Notes under the pieces: model-generated
Seen by the model: the letters and a program-made list of their open reading frames with translations, nothing else
Told to the model about the DNA's origin: nothing
Databases searched by the model: none
Position numbers and translations under genes: made by a program
From: Rhodobacter huangdaonensis
GTDB taxonomy: Bacteria > Pseudomonadota > Alphaproteobacteria > Rhodobacterales > Rhodobacteraceae
Assembly: GCF_004022465.1 (NCBI RefSeq)
Contig: NZ_SAVA01000004.1
Span: 323,222 to 387,221, forward strand
DNA: 64,000 nt
Direction of reading: 5' to 3'
Shown here: positions 1 to 8,960 of the stretch, piece by piece
Layout of the letters: every line of letters begins with the position of its first letter
Position numbering within the stretch: position 1 is the stretch's first letter

Positions 1-21
1 TGGCTGCGAGGAGCGCCAGCA

Positions 22-222
22 ATGAGTGATACGCCCGGGGAAGAAGACCGCGCCGCCTTTGACCGGCGCATGCTCGAGGCGCTGGTCTGCCCGCTGACGC
101 AGGCGCCGCTGCACTACGATGCGGCGCGGCAGGAGCTGATCTCGAAGCCCGCGCATCTGGCCTATCCGATCCGCGCGGGCATTCCGATCATGGTGCCCGA
201 CGAGGCCCGCCCGCTGGACTGA
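22..222 (+). CDS. Trm112/UPF0434 family small protein
   Basis: A 66-residue protein of the Trm112-like (UPF0434, YcaR) family. The core pattern LVCP, then QELIS, then LAYPIRAGIPIM matches the usual order, and the length is normal for the family. Bacterial members are largely uncharacterised; eukaryotic Trm112 activates methyltransferases. Only one of the cysteines of the classical zinc ribbon remains (CPLTQAPL), so zinc binding is doubtful, and I believe this loss is common in alphaproteobacterial versions. The start ATG has GAG/GCG-type purine-rich sequence upstream. It is the last gene of a plus-strand unit whose beginning lies outside the window and ends at a strong hairpin. Confidence 0.85.
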   Translation: MSDTPGEEDRAAFDRRMLEALVCPLTQAPLHYDAARQELISKPAHLAYPIRAGIPIMVPDEARPLD

Positions 223-248
223 AAAGGCCGCCCCGAGGGGCGGCCTTT
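223..248. terminator. Bidirectional hairpin terminator
   Basis: AAAGGCCGCCCC, loop GA, GGGGCGGCCTTT: a near-perfect stem with A and T flanks directly after the stop codon at 222 and just before the stop codon of the converging gene at 253. It can serve both strands. Confidence 0.85.
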
Positions 249-252
249 CCGT

Positions 253-1479
253 TCAGATCGCGCGGCCCTGCAACAGCCGTGGCAACGGGCCCGACAGCCC
301 CGCCGCCTGCCGCATGAAGGCGCGCCGCAACGGGCCCGCGGCCTGCACGATGCCGAGGCCGAGGTCGCGCCCGGCCCGCAGGATCGGGTTGTCGTTCGAG
401 AACAGCTTGTTCACCGTGTCCATGCCAAGCGCGAGCGAGACGGAATCGAAGCGCCGCCAGCCCTGATAGCGTTCCAGCACATCGGGCGCGCCGATGTCCT
501 CGCCGCGGCGCGTCGCCTCGACCACCACCTCGGCGAGCGCCGCAACGTCGCGCAGACCAAGGTTCAGCCCCTGCCCGGCGATCGGGTGCACGCCATGCGC
601 CGCATCACCGATCAGCGCCACCCGCGGCGCGACATAGCTTTTCGCCAGCGTCAGGTTCAGCGGATAGCTGAAGCGCGGCCCGGCCAGCCGGATCTGGCCG
701 AGGAAATCGCCGAAGCGTGGCCGCAGGATGGCGAGGAAATCCTCGTCCGAGAGCGCCGAGATCACCTTGGCATTCGCGTCCGTTTCCGACCAGACGATCG
801 ACGAGCGGTTGCCCGGCAGCGGCAGGATGGCAAGCGGCCCGTTCGGCATGAAGAACTGCTGCGCGATGCCCTGATGCGGCAGTTCATGCTCGATCGCGGC
901 GACCAGCGCGGTCTGGCCATAGCCCCAGCCCTCGCGGGTGATGCCGGCGCGTTCGGCCACGCCCGAGCGGCGCCCGTCGGCGCCGACCAGCAGCTTCACC
1001 AGCCGCGTGCTGCCGTCCGACAGCGTCACCTTGATGCCGCCCGGCACCACCTCCTGCGCGGTGACCGCGGTCTGGGGGAGCAGGGTGATCTTCGGGTCGA
1101 CCTCCATCGCGTGCAGGAAGGCGCGGTAGAGGAAGCGGTCCTCCAGCATGTAGCCGACCGGCGTCTGGTCAAGCTCGCGGCTGTCGAAATGCAGAAAGAA
1201 CGGCGCGGCGCCCTCGCCCGGCCGCCCGTCCGAGGCCTTCACCTCGAGCATCGGCTGGGCGTTCGTCGCCAGCATCGGCCAGAGCCCGATGGCGGCAAGC
1301 AGCTTTTGCGAGGCAAGCGCCAGCGCATAGGCGCGGCCGTCGAAGTCATCCTCGGTGCGCGCCCGCGCGGGGGCGGCGTCGACGACGGTGACGGTCAGCC
1401 CCGATTGCGCGAGGGCGAGGGCGAGCGCGGGGCCGTTCAGCCCGCCGCCGGCGATGAGGATGTCTGAATCATGTGTCAT
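253..1479 (-). CDS. UbiH/UbiF/Coq6-family FAD-dependent ubiquinone-biosynthesis hydroxylase
   Basis: A 408-residue class A flavin monooxygenase. The N-terminal dinucleotide-binding motif (ILIAGGGLNG) starts within ten residues of the chosen start, an internal GADGRRS motif follows, and the FAD ribityl-binding motif GDAAHGVHPIAGQGLN sits near residue 300, which is the signature of the UbiH/VisC/COQ6 group. These enzymes hydroxylate the ubiquinone ring at the membrane. Which ring position is modified cannot be told from sequence. The frame stays open upstream to 1542, but ATG at 1479 gives the normal start just before the FAD motif. It is divergent from the amidase gene. Confidence 0.9.
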   Translation of the reverse strand: MTHDSDILIAGGGLNGPALALALAQSGLTVTVVDAAPARARTEDDFDGRAYALALASQKLLAAIGLWPMLATNAQPMLEVKASDGRPGEGAAPFFLHFDSRELDQTPVGYMLEDRFLYRAFLHAMEVDPKITLLPQTAVTAQEVVPGGIKVTLSDGSTRLVKLLVGADGRRSGVAERAGITREGWGYGQTALVAAIEHELPHQGIAQQFFMPNGPLAILPLPGNRSSIVWSETDANAKVISALSDEDFLAILRPRFGDFLGQIRLAGPRFSYPLNLTLAKSYVAPRVALIGDAAHGVHPIAGQGLNLGLRDVAALAEVVVEATRRGEDIGAPDVLERYQGWRRFDSVSLALGMDTVNKLFSNDNPILRAGRDLGLGIVQAAGPLRRAFMRQAAGLSGPLPRLLQGRAI

Positions 1480-1575
1480 GGCGCGGAGTATGGCGCGGCG
1501 CGCGCGATTGTCCATGCGCGGGATTGTCCGGGGGGCGGGCAATGGCTAGCGTGGCGCAAACGAGCGGAGGGCGCG

Positions 1576-2892
1576 ATGGACGAACGGTTCTGGTCGGCGG
1601 CAGAGCAGGGGCGGGCGATGGCCGAGGGCCGGCTCGACCCGGTGGAGATGGCTGAGGCCTATCTCGAGGCCGCGGCGGCGGTGCCCGACGTCTATGCCCG
1701 CCTGACGCCCGAGCGCGCACGCGGCGAGGCGATGGCGGCGCGCGCCCGGCTGCGGCTTGGCCTCGGGCGCGGGCCGCTCGACGGCGTGGCGCTGAGCTGG
1801 AAGGACCTGTTCGACAGCGCGGGCACGGAAACCGAGGCGGGCTCGCGCCTGCTCGAAGGCCGGGTGCCCGAGGACGACGCCGCGGTGCTGGCGCAGGCGA
1901 CGCTGGCGGGCACGGTCTGTCTTGGCAAGACGCATATGACGGAACTGGCCTTCTCGGGGCTTGGCATCAACCCGATGACGGCGACGCCGCCGAATGCGGT
2001 GATGCCGCATCTCGCCCCGGGCGGGTCGAGCTCGGGCGCGGCGGTATCGGTGAAGCTCGGCCTTGCCGCGGCGGCGGTGGGCTCTGACACCGGCGGCTCG
2101 GTGCGGATTCCGGCCGCCTGGAACGACATCGTCGGTCTGAAGACGACGCATGGCCGGGTGTCGACGCGGGGCGTGGTGCCGCTGTGCCGGCGCTTCGACA
2201 CGGTCGGGCCGCTCGCCCGCAGCGTCGAAGATTGCGCGCTGGTGCTGGCGGCGCTCGAGGGCCGCCACGCCCCCGATCTGCGCGGCGCGACGCTGGACGG
2301 CGCCCGGCTTCTGGTGCTCGAGGGTCTGCCGCTCGAGGGTGCGCGGACCGAGCCGCTGCGCGGCTTCGAGGCGGCGGTCGAGCGGCTGGGGCGCGCGGGC
2401 GCGCGGATCGAGCGGCGCGCGCTGCCGATGGTGGCGCCGGCGATGGCGCTGTCGGGGCTGCTTTTCGCGCCCGAGGCCTATGGGCTGTGGCAGGCCGAGA
2501 TCGAGGCGGCGCCCGAGAAGATGTATCCGCCGATTCTCGAGCGCTTCCGCGGCGGGGCAGGGGCGTCTGCCGCCGATTACGTCGCGGGCTGGGCGGCGCT
2601 GGACGCATATCGCGCGCGCTGGCACGCGGCGACGGCGGGCTATGACGCGGTTTTGGTGCCCACGGCGCCGATCCTGCCGCCCGACGCGCAGCGGCTGCAG
2701 ACCGACCCCGCCTATTTCGCCGCCGAGAATCTGCTCGCCCTGCGCAATACCCGCATCGGCAACATCTTCGGGCTGTGCGCGCTGACCCTGCCGAGCGGCG
2801 AGCCGATGTGCGGAATTTCGCTCATGGCCGCGCCGATGGCAGAGGAGCGCCTGTTGCGACTGGGGATTGCGGCCGAGGCAGCACTGCACTGA
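1576..2892 (+). CDS. Amidase-signature family hydrolase
   Basis: A 438-residue amidase-signature protein. The full Ser-cisSer-Lys triad is visible: Lys76 in SWKDLF, Ser151 in GGSSSGAA and nucleophile Ser175 in SDTGGSVRIPA. It should hydrolyse a carboxamide or related C-N bond in the cytoplasm, but the substrate is not predictable. It does not look like GatA, because no gatB or gatC is nearby and the length is short (GatA is about 490). Start chosen at 1576 because GGAGG lies 5 nt upstream (1566-1570) and family homology begins there; the frame is open upstream to 1471, over the divergent ubi gene. Confidence 0.85.
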   Translation: MDERFWSAAEQGRAMAEGRLDPVEMAEAYLEAAAAVPDVYARLTPERARGEAMAARARLRLGLGRGPLDGVALSWKDLFDSAGTETEAGSRLLEGRVPEDDAAVLAQATLAGTVCLGKTHMTELAFSGLGINPMTATPPNAVMPHLAPGGSSSGAAVSVKLGLAAAAVGSDTGGSVRIPAAWNDIVGLKTTHGRVSTRGVVPLCRRFDTVGPLARSVEDCALVLAALEGRHAPDLRGATLDGARLLVLEGLPLEGARTEPLRGFEAAVERLGRAGARIERRALPMVAPAMALSGLLFAPEAYGLWQAEIEAAPEKMYPPILERFRGGAGASAADYVAGWAALDAYRARWHAATAGYDAVLVPTAPILPPDAQRLQTDPAYFAAENLLALRNTRIGNIFGLCALTLPSGEPMCGISLMAAPMAEERLLRLGIAAEAALH

Positions 2893-2902
2893 AAAGCCAC
2901 AG

Positions 2903-2939
2903 GCACGCCCGGCAAGCCATGGTGCGGGCGTGCTTTTTC
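2903..2939 (+). terminator. Rho-independent terminator after the amidase gene
   Basis: A 9-bp stem, GCACGCCCG (2903-2911) with CGGGCGTGC (2925-2933), followed by five T residues. Confidence 0.85.
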
Positions 2940-3010
2940 TGGACGCGGGCGCCCGGCTTCGGTAACCTGCGATCATACGGGGCGACACGACCCCGATGAA
3001 CGAGGCACAG

Positions 3011-4189
3011 ATGGATTATCCCGAGCGGTTTGCGAACCTGCCCGAATACGCATTCCCGCGTTTGCGGGCGCTTCTCGATTCGCACGCTCCCGGCGGCGAA
3101 GCGGTGGCGTTCACCATCGGGGAACCGCGCCATCCGATGCCCGCCTTCGTCGGTGAGGTTCTGGCGCAAAGCCTTGCGGAATTTGGGAAATATCCGGCAA
3201 ACGACGGCACGCCCGAGCTGCTGGCGGCAATCTCCGCCTGGCTGCAGCGGCGCTTTCGCGTCGAGGTCGCGGAAAACCGGATCATGGCACTCAACGGCAC
3301 GCGCGAGGGGCTGTTCAACGCCGCCCTTGCGCTGAGCCCCGAGATGAAGCGCGGCAAGACGCCCGTCGTGCTGATCCCGAACCCGTTCTATCAGGTCTAT
3401 GCCGTGGCTGCGGTCGAGGTCGGCGCCGAGCCGGTCTTCGTGCCGGCGACCGAGGAGACGGGCTTTCTGCCCGATTACGCGAGCCTGCCGGCCGAGGTGC
3501 TCGACCGGGTGACGATCGCCTATCTGTGCTCGCCCGCGAACCCGCAAGGCGCGGTCGCTTCGCGCGACTATCTCGCGCAGTTGCTGCATCTGGCCGAGAA
3601 ACACGATTTCCGCGTCTTCGCCGACGAATGCTATTCCGAGCTGTGGCGCGAGGCGCCGCCGCCGGGCGCACTCGAGGTCGCCGCGGCCGAGGGCATCGAC
3701 CCCGAGCGGGTGGCGGTGTTCCATTCGCTGTCGAAACGCTCGAACCTGCCCGGCCTGCGCTCGGGCTTCGTCGCGAGCGGGGCCGAGAACATTCGCCATA
3801 TCCGCCGTCTGCGCGCCTATGCCGGCGCGCCGCTGCCGCTGCCGATCCAGCGGGTTTCGGAACGGGTCTGGGCGGACGAGGCGCATGTGGTGGAAAACCG
3901 CGCGCTTTATGCCGAGAAATACGCCGATGCCGCCGAGATCTTCGCCGGCGTCAACAGCTTCCGGCTGCCCGATGGTGGCTTCTTCCTCTGGCTGCCGGTG
4001 CCCGATGGCGAGGAAGCGGCGCTGAAGCTGTGGCGCGAGACCGGGGTGCGGGTGCTGCCCGGCGCCTATCTCGCGCGTGAGGTGAACGGGGAAAACCCCG
4101 GCAAGGGATATATCCGGGTGGCTCTGGTCGCCCCAAGAGAAGAAACGCAGCGCGGGCTGATCCGGCTCCGCGACTGCCTGTATACGTGA
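3011..4189 (+). CDS. Class I/II PLP aminotransferase (DapC-like)
   Basis: A 392-residue fold-type I aminotransferase. The PLP lysine is Lys242 in the motif SLSKRSNLPGLRSGF, and the NPFYQVY and SPANPQGA segments are typical of the group annotated as succinyldiaminopimelate transaminase (DapC) or LL-diaminopimelate aminotransferase in alphaproteobacteria. The likely role is therefore lysine and peptidoglycan precursor synthesis, but keto-acid specificity is inferred only. Start at ATG 3011 is preferred because GAGG lies 5 nt upstream (3002-3005); an in-frame ATG at 2996 has no good ribosome site. It lies 12 nt before ftsK, so the two are probably cotranscribed. Confidence 0.85.
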   Translation: MDYPERFANLPEYAFPRLRALLDSHAPGGEAVAFTIGEPRHPMPAFVGEVLAQSLAEFGKYPANDGTPELLAAISAWLQRRFRVEVAENRIMALNGTREGLFNAALALSPEMKRGKTPVVLIPNPFYQVYAVAAVEVGAEPVFVPATEETGFLPDYASLPAEVLDRVTIAYLCSPANPQGAVASRDYLAQLLHLAEKHDFRVFADECYSELWREAPPPGALEVAAAEGIDPERVAVFHSLSKRSNLPGLRSGFVASGAENIRHIRRLRAYAGAPLPLPIQRVSERVWADEAHVVENRALYAEKYADAAEIFAGVNSFRLPDGGFFLWLPVPDGEEAALKLWRETGVRVLPGAYLAREVNGENPGKGYIRVALVAPREETQRGLIRLRDCLYT

Positions 4190-4201
4190 GGACGGTAGAG
4201 C

Positions 4202-7200
4202 ATGGCATCCTATCAGGCACGGCAACGCGACCCGCTTCTGGACCAGAACACCCAGGCAGCGCTTGAACGGCGCGGCAAGGAATTGCTGGGCGGGGTTCTG
4301 GTCTTTGCGGGCGTTCTGGTGGGGATGCTGCTTGCCAGCTATTCGCCCGACGATCCGAGCTGGATGGCGGTGTCGGATGCGCCGGTGCAGAACTGGCTCG
4401 GGCGGATCGGGGCGGGGATCGCCTCGCCGCTTTACGTCATCGTCGGGCGCGGCGCCTGGCTGCTGCCGCTTGGGCTGATCGCCTGGGGCGTGCGCCACAT
4501 CCTGCACCGCGGCGAGGAACGGCTCGGCACCCGCGCCGTCTTCCTGCCGATCGGCGTGGCGCTGGCTTCGGTCTATGCCGCGCTGCTGGTGCCCGGCGCC
4601 GACTGGGGTCAGGCCTTTGGCCTTGGCGGCCATTTCGGCGACATGATCGCCGGCTCGCTGCTGGGCATGTCGCCGGTTTCGGGCTCGATCGGGCTCAAGC
4701 TGATGTCGCTGGTGCTGGCGCTGGCGACGATCGCGATGAGCGCCTTCGTGCTGGGCTTCGACCGGGCCGAGATCCAGACCATCACCCGCTTCCTGCTGCT
4801 CGGCTCGGTGGCCGCCTATGATGCGGCGCTGAACGCCTTTGGCCGCGGCGCTGCCGCCTCGGTGCGGATGGCGCAGGGCGCGGCGCAGCAGGCGGCCGAA
4901 CGGGCACGCCAGCGTCGGGCCGAGGCTGCCGAGCGTGCGGCCGATCTGGCCGCCTGGGAGGCGCAGCAGGCCGCCTGGGAGCAGAGCCAGGGCGGCTATG
5001 CCCCCGCAGCGGCGCAGCCGGCGATGAGCGCGGCGGCGAAATCCTCGCTGCTGTCGCGCATCCGCCGCGCGCCCGAACCGGATTACGCGCAGGAAGACGG
5101 GCTCCTCGAGTACGACTCCGAGCTGGTCGAACGCGGCTGGCCGGCGCCGGCCGTCGAGGCCCCCTCCGAGGACCGCATCCGCGCCCGCATCGCGCAGGCG
5201 GTGAAGACCCGCGCCGTGGCGCCGATGGTCCATGCCGAGCCCGAGGACTGGGAGGCGATGGAGCCCGCGCCGGTGGCAATGCCCGAGCTGCGCGCGACGC
5301 CGCGCCAGGCCGAGCCGGCCCCGTATTCCGCGCCGCAGCATTACGCGCCGCAGCCGGCGCCGGCGCCCGCCACGCCCGCCTCGGTGCTGGCGGCGGTCGC
5401 GGCGCGTCTGGCCCGTGGCGCCCGCCCGGCGGCGCCGGTGCCCGCAGCGCCGGTGCGGCGCTCGGAGCCGCCGATCCAGGCCCGCCCGCGCTTCCTGCCC
5501 GGATCGGCGAGCGCGCCGGCCTCGCATCTGAACGAGCCGGTGCTGCGTGCGCCCGAACCCGTCGCGGCCGCGCCCCATGTCGTGGCCCCCGAGCTGCCGC
5601 CGATGTGGGAAACCGCCGTCGACGAGGCGCCGCTGCACGATGCGGCCCTGACCTATCCCGACGCTGCCCCGGCCTATGTCGAGCGCGCCGTGCCGCGCGA
5701 GGCGGTCGATCCCGCCGCGACCGGCTGGGAGACGCCGCGCGTCGCCCGCGAGGCGGATGATGCCGACGACTGGGCCGAGACCGACTTCGACCGCAACGCC
5801 TTTGCCGATCTCGATGAGGAGATCCCGCAGGTTCCGGCCTCGGCGCCGCGGATCATGCTGAACCGTCAGGTGGTCCCGCCCGCGCCCGAGCGCCGGGTGA
5901 TGGCACCGCCGCGCAAGGCGCATGTGCCCTCGAAGCAGGCGATCGCCGAGGCCCAGCCGAAGCTGCGCTTCGAGCCGCCGGCGCATCCGGCCTACGAGCC
6001 GCCGCCGCTGAACCTACTGACCAACCCGACGACGATCCAGCGCCACAGCCTGTCGGACGACGCGCTGGAAGAGAACGCGCGGATGCTGGAAAACGTGCTC
6101 GACGACTACGGCGTGAAGGGCGAGATCGTCTCGGTCCGCCCGGGTCCGGTGGTCACCATGTATGAACTCGAACCGGCGCCGGGGCTGAAGGCCAGCCGCG
6201 TGATCGGGCTGGCCGACGACATCGCGCGTTCGATGTCGGCGCTGTCGGCGCGCGTCTCGACGGTGCCGGGCCGCTCGGTGATCGGCATCGAACTGCCGAA
6301 CGTGCACCGCGAGAAGGTCGTGCTGCGCGAGATCCTCGCGGCGCGCGATTTCGGCGACAGCAACCTGCGGCTGCCGCTCGCGCTCGGCAAGGACATCGGC
6401 GGCGAGCCGGTGATCGCCAACCTCGCCAAGATGCCCCACCTGCTCATTGCCGGCACCACCGGTTCGGGCAAGTCGGTGGCGATCAACACGATGATCCTGT
6501 CGCTTCTCTACAAGCTCTCGCCCGAGGAATGCCGGCTCATTATGATCGACCCGAAGATGCTGGAACTCAGCGTCTACGACGGCATCCCGCATCTGCTGAG
6601 CCCGGTCGTCACCGACCCGAAGAAGGCGGTCGTGGCGCTGAAATGGGTCGTGGGCGAGATGGAGGAGCGCTATCGCCGCATGTCGAAGATGGGCGTGCGC
6701 AACATCGAGGGCTATAACGGCCGCGTCCGCGAGGCGATGGACAAGGGCGAGATGTTCAAGCGCACCGTCCAGACCGGCTTTGACGAGGAGACCGGCGAGC
6801 CGGTCTTCGAGACCGAGGAATTCCAGCCGCAGCCCTTCCCCTACATCGTCGTCATCGTCGACGAGATGGCCGACCTGATGATGGTCGCGGGCAAGGAGAT
6901 CGAGGCCTGCATCCAGCGTCTGGCACAGATGGCGCGCGCCTCGGGCATCCACCTGATCATGGCGACGCAGCGCCCCTCGGTCGACGTCATCACCGGCACT
7001 ATCAAGGCGAACTTCCCGACCCGGATCTCGTTCCAGGTGACGTCGAAGATCGACAGCCGCACGATTCTGGGCGAGCAGGGGGCGGAACAGCTCCTCGGCA
7101 TGGGCGACATGCTCTACATGGGCGCGGGCTCGCGCATCACCCGCATCCACGGGCCCTTCGTTTCCGACGAGGAGGTCGAGGAGATCGTCAACCACCTGAA

Positions 7201-7498
7201 GAGCTTCGGCCCGCCGCAATACATGTCGGGCGTGCTCGAGGGGCCGGACGAGGAAGTGGCGAGCGACATCGACGCGGTCTTGGGCCTCGGCTCGGGTGAC
7301 GATACCGAGAACGCGCTTTACGACACCGCGGTCGCGATCGTCATCAAGGACCGCAAGTGCTCGACCTCCTATATCCAGCGCAAGCTGGGCATCGGCTACA
7401 ACAAGGCCGCGCGGCTGGTCGAGCAGATGGAAGAGCAGGGCGTCGTCAGCCCGGCAAACCATGTCGGCAAGCGCGAGATCCTGGTGCCCGAGCAGTGA
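4202..7498 (+). CDS. ftsK: DNA translocase FtsK
   Basis: A 1098-residue septal DNA pump. About four membrane segments occupy residues 30-190. A long Ala/Pro/Glu-rich linker follows to about residue 590, then the RecA-like motor with Walker A GTTGSGKS at 751-758 and Walker B VVIVDEMADLM near 885. The C-terminal winged-helix gamma domain, which in FtsK reads KOPS sites, is present (CSTSYIQRKLGIGYNKAARLVE is part of it, near 1040). It clears the chromosome terminus from the septum and activates XerCD at dif. The start follows an AGGACGGTAGAGC stretch. Complete and unremarkable apart from the repetitive linker. Confidence 0.97.
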   Translation: MASYQARQRDPLLDQNTQAALERRGKELLGGVLVFAGVLVGMLLASYSPDDPSWMAVSDAPVQNWLGRIGAGIASPLYVIVGRGAWLLPLGLIAWGVRHILHRGEERLGTRAVFLPIGVALASVYAALLVPGADWGQAFGLGGHFGDMIAGSLLGMSPVSGSIGLKLMSLVLALATIAMSAFVLGFDRAEIQTITRFLLLGSVAAYDAALNAFGRGAAASVRMAQGAAQQAAERARQRRAEAAERAADLAAWEAQQAAWEQSQGGYAPAAAQPAMSAAAKSSLLSRIRRAPEPDYAQEDGLLEYDSELVERGWPAPAVEAPSEDRIRARIAQAVKTRAVAPMVHAEPEDWEAMEPAPVAMPELRATPRQAEPAPYSAPQHYAPQPAPAPATPASVLAAVAARLARGARPAAPVPAAPVRRSEPPIQARPRFLPGSASAPASHLNEPVLRAPEPVAAAPHVVAPELPPMWETAVDEAPLHDAALTYPDAAPAYVERAVPREAVDPAATGWETPRVAREADDADDWAETDFDRNAFADLDEEIPQVPASAPRIMLNRQVVPPAPERRVMAPPRKAHVPSKQAIAEAQPKLRFEPPAHPAYEPPPLNLLTNPTTIQRHSLSDDALEENARMLENVLDDYGVKGEIVSVRPGPVVTMYELEPAPGLKASRVIGLADDIARSMSALSARVSTVPGRSVIGIELPNVHREKVVLREILAARDFGDSNLRLPLALGKDIGGEPVIANLAKMPHLLIAGTTGSGKSVAINTMILSLLYKLSPEECRLIMIDPKMLELSVYDGIPHLLSPVVTDPKKAVVALKWVVGEMEERYRRMSKMGVRNIEGYNGRVREAMDKGEMFKRTVQTGFDEETGEPVFETEEFQPQPFPYIVVIVDEMADLMMVAGKEIEACIQRLAQMARASGIHLIMATQRPSVDVITGTIKANFPTRISFQVTSKIDSRTILGEQGAEQLLGMGDMLYMGAGSRITRIHGPFVSDEEVEEIVNHLKSFGPPQYMSGVLEGPDEEVASDIDAVLGLGSGDDTENALYDTAVAIVIKDRKCSTSYIQRKLGIGYNKAARLVEQMEEQGVVSPANHVGKREILVPEQ

Positions 7499-7520
7499 TC
7501 TGGCACGAACGTGATGCGAC

Positions 7521-7555
7521 GCCCCGCCCGAAGTGATCGGGCGGGGCTTTTTCTT
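7521..7555 (+). terminator. Rho-independent terminator after ftsK
   Basis: A 10-bp perfect stem, GCCCCGCCCG (7521-7530) with CGGGCGGGGC (7538-7547), followed by TTTTTCTTT. Confidence 0.92.
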
Positions 7556-7582
7556 TGCCGTACTTGGATTAGATTTCCCGCC

Positions 7583-8182
7583 ATGACCCTGCTTCGTCTC
7601 GCCCTTGCGCCCGTTTTCGCCCTACTTCTTGCGGTTCCGGCCTTTGCCGGGGCGCTGTCGCTCGACCAGATCTCGACCTATCTGAACGGGCTCGAGACCG
7701 CGCAGGCCGATTTCCTGCAGGTGAACGCGGATGGCTCCACCGCGAAGGGCGTGCTCTACATCAAGCGGCCGGGGCGGGCGCGGTTCGAATATGCCACCGA
7801 CAAGACGCTGGTGATGGCTTCGGGCGGGCAGGTGGCGATCTTCGATCCGAAATCGAACCAGCCGGCCGAGCAATATCCGCTCGCCCGCACGCCGCTGAAC
7901 CTGATTCTGGCGCCGACGGTGGACCTTGGCCGGGCGAAGATGGTGGTCGGGCGCGAAAGCGATGCGACCACCACCACGATCGTCGCGCAGGACCCGGATC
8001 ACCCGGAATACGGCACGATCCGGCTGGTGTTCACCAACGCGCCGGTGGCGCTCAAGCAGTGGATCATCACCGATGACAGCGGCGCGAAGACCGCCGTGGT
8101 GCTGAGCGGGCTGAAGACCGGCGTCGATCTCGGCGCGCGGCTGTTCAGCATCAAAGCCGAGCTCGACGCCCGCAAGAAGTGA
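7583..8182 (+). CDS. lolA: Outer-membrane lipoprotein carrier protein LolA
   Basis: A 199-residue LolA-type periplasmic chaperone that ferries lipoproteins from LolCDE to the outer membrane. The signal peptide spans residues 1-22 (hydrophobic LALAPVFALLLAVPAFA, then cleavage before GALSL). The motifs QADFLQ, GVLYIKRPGRARFEY and the DPKSNQ/EQYPL segment are typical of the lipid-binding half-barrel. ATG 7583 places the signal peptide at the N terminus; the frame is open to 7511 without a leader. The stop codon abuts the stop codon of the converging gene. It follows ftsK, a frequent arrangement. Confidence 0.93.
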   Translation: MTLLRLALAPVFALLLAVPAFAGALSLDQISTYLNGLETAQADFLQVNADGSTAKGVLYIKRPGRARFEYATDKTLVMASGGQVAIFDPKSNQPAEQYPLARTPLNLILAPTVDLGRAKMVVGRESDATTTTIVAQDPDHPEYGTIRLVFTNAPVALKQWIITDDSGAKTAVVLSGLKTGVDLGARLFSIKAELDARKK

Positions 8183-8761
8183 TCACTTGCCGCAGGCGCG
8201 CAGCTGCGACTGATACATGTTGGCGCGCGTCTGCACCTTGTCGGCGACGGCGAGCAGCCAGCCCTTGGAATTGTGGCTGCCGTTCGCAAAGCCCGAGCGC
8301 CCCTCGTGATAGGCAAGGTACTGGCCGCGCGCGTCGTATTTCGACACGCCGAGCTTCTTCGAGGTCCCGTCCATGTACCAGCCCATGAAATCGGTCGCGT
8401 CCTGGATCCGGTTGCGCTTTGCGCTGAAGCGGCGGGTGGCCTCGCGGTAGTCGTCCCAGGTCGAATCGAGGGCCTGGCTGTAGCCGTAGGCAGAGCTCGC
8501 ACGGCCGAGCGGAATCACCCCGAGCGCGAAGCGATAAGGCGTCTTGGCGGTGCCGACGAATTTCGATTCCTGATGGATCGTCGCCATCTGGACATGCACC
8601 GGCACGCCCCAGCGGGCCTCGGTGCGCTTCATCGCGGAGTAGTATTGCGGCTTCTCGCGCGCCAGAAGGCAGGCGTTGTCGAGGTTACGCGGCGCCTGCG
8701 AGCTGCCACCACCACAGGAGGCGACCATCAGCAAGACGGCCAGCTTGAGGTACTTGTTCAT
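8183..8761 (-). CDS. Putative lipoprotein with lytic-transglycosylase (SLT-like) domain
   Basis: A 192-residue protein beginning with a lipoprotein signal (MNKYLKLAVLLMVASC, Cys16). A small transglycosylase-like domain follows: the catalytic-type Glu is in IHQESKF, with downstream SAYGYSQALDSTW and a YHEGRSGF segment. This resembles the SLT-like lipoproteins of proteobacteria that cleave or bind peptidoglycan in the periplasm. Activity is inferred from the Glu and the fold motifs only. ATG 8761 is chosen because it puts the lipobox in place; the frame continues open to 8881 without any leader. Confidence 0.75.
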   Translation of the reverse strand: MNKYLKLAVLLMVASCGGGSSQAPRNLDNACLLAREKPQYYSAMKRTEARWGVPVHVQMATIHQESKFVGTAKTPYRFALGVIPLGRASSAYGYSQALDSTWDDYREATRRFSAKRNRIQDATDFMGWYMDGTSKKLGVSKYDARGQYLAYHEGRSGFANGSHNSKGWLLAVADKVQTRANMYQSQLRACGK

Positions 8762-8850
8762 CACTGCTCTGCCTGATCGGTCTTGTTTTCCCGCGATTTT
8801 ACCGGATTTTCTCCGCAGGGGAAATGACAAAGCCATGATCTTGCCGGCCG

Positions 8851-8882
8851 ATTGTGGCAACTGTTGGGCTGCGCACCACAAT
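8851..8882. repeat. Inverted repeat ATTGTGG/CCACAAT
   Basis: Seven-base perfect arms at 8851-8857 and 8876-8882, in the divergent gap between the transglycosylase lipoprotein and hspQ. The 25-bp arm-to-arm distance would suit a dimeric regulator, but no regulator is identified. Confidence 0.3.
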
Positions 8883-8925
8883 CTGTTTCCCCCGGCGCCG
8901 GCGCTGCGCGGTGGACAGCAGGGCG

Positions 8926-8943
8926 GGTAAGGTATTACTTACC
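8926..8943 (+). promoter_or_regulatory. Inverted repeat in the hspQ leader
   Basis: GGTAAG (8926-8931), six bases, CTTACC (8938-8943), ending 7 nt before the purine-rich GGGGG ribosome site. It could be an operator or a small leader hairpin. No clear sigma-32 promoter could be placed here. Confidence 0.35.
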
Positions 8944-8960
8944 TTTTATTGGGGGCAGAC

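Noticed and set aside
586..1467. Plus-strand open frame of 293 codons opposite the Ubi hydroxylase gene
   Set aside because: Antisense shadow; Arg/Gln/Gly-rich translation with no known motif.
2822..5986. Very long minus-strand open frame of over 1000 codons opposite the DapC-like gene and ftsK
   Set aside because: It is an antisense shadow caused by GC-rich codon bias. Its translation is Arg/His/Gly-rich with no domain, and the plus-strand genes explain the region.
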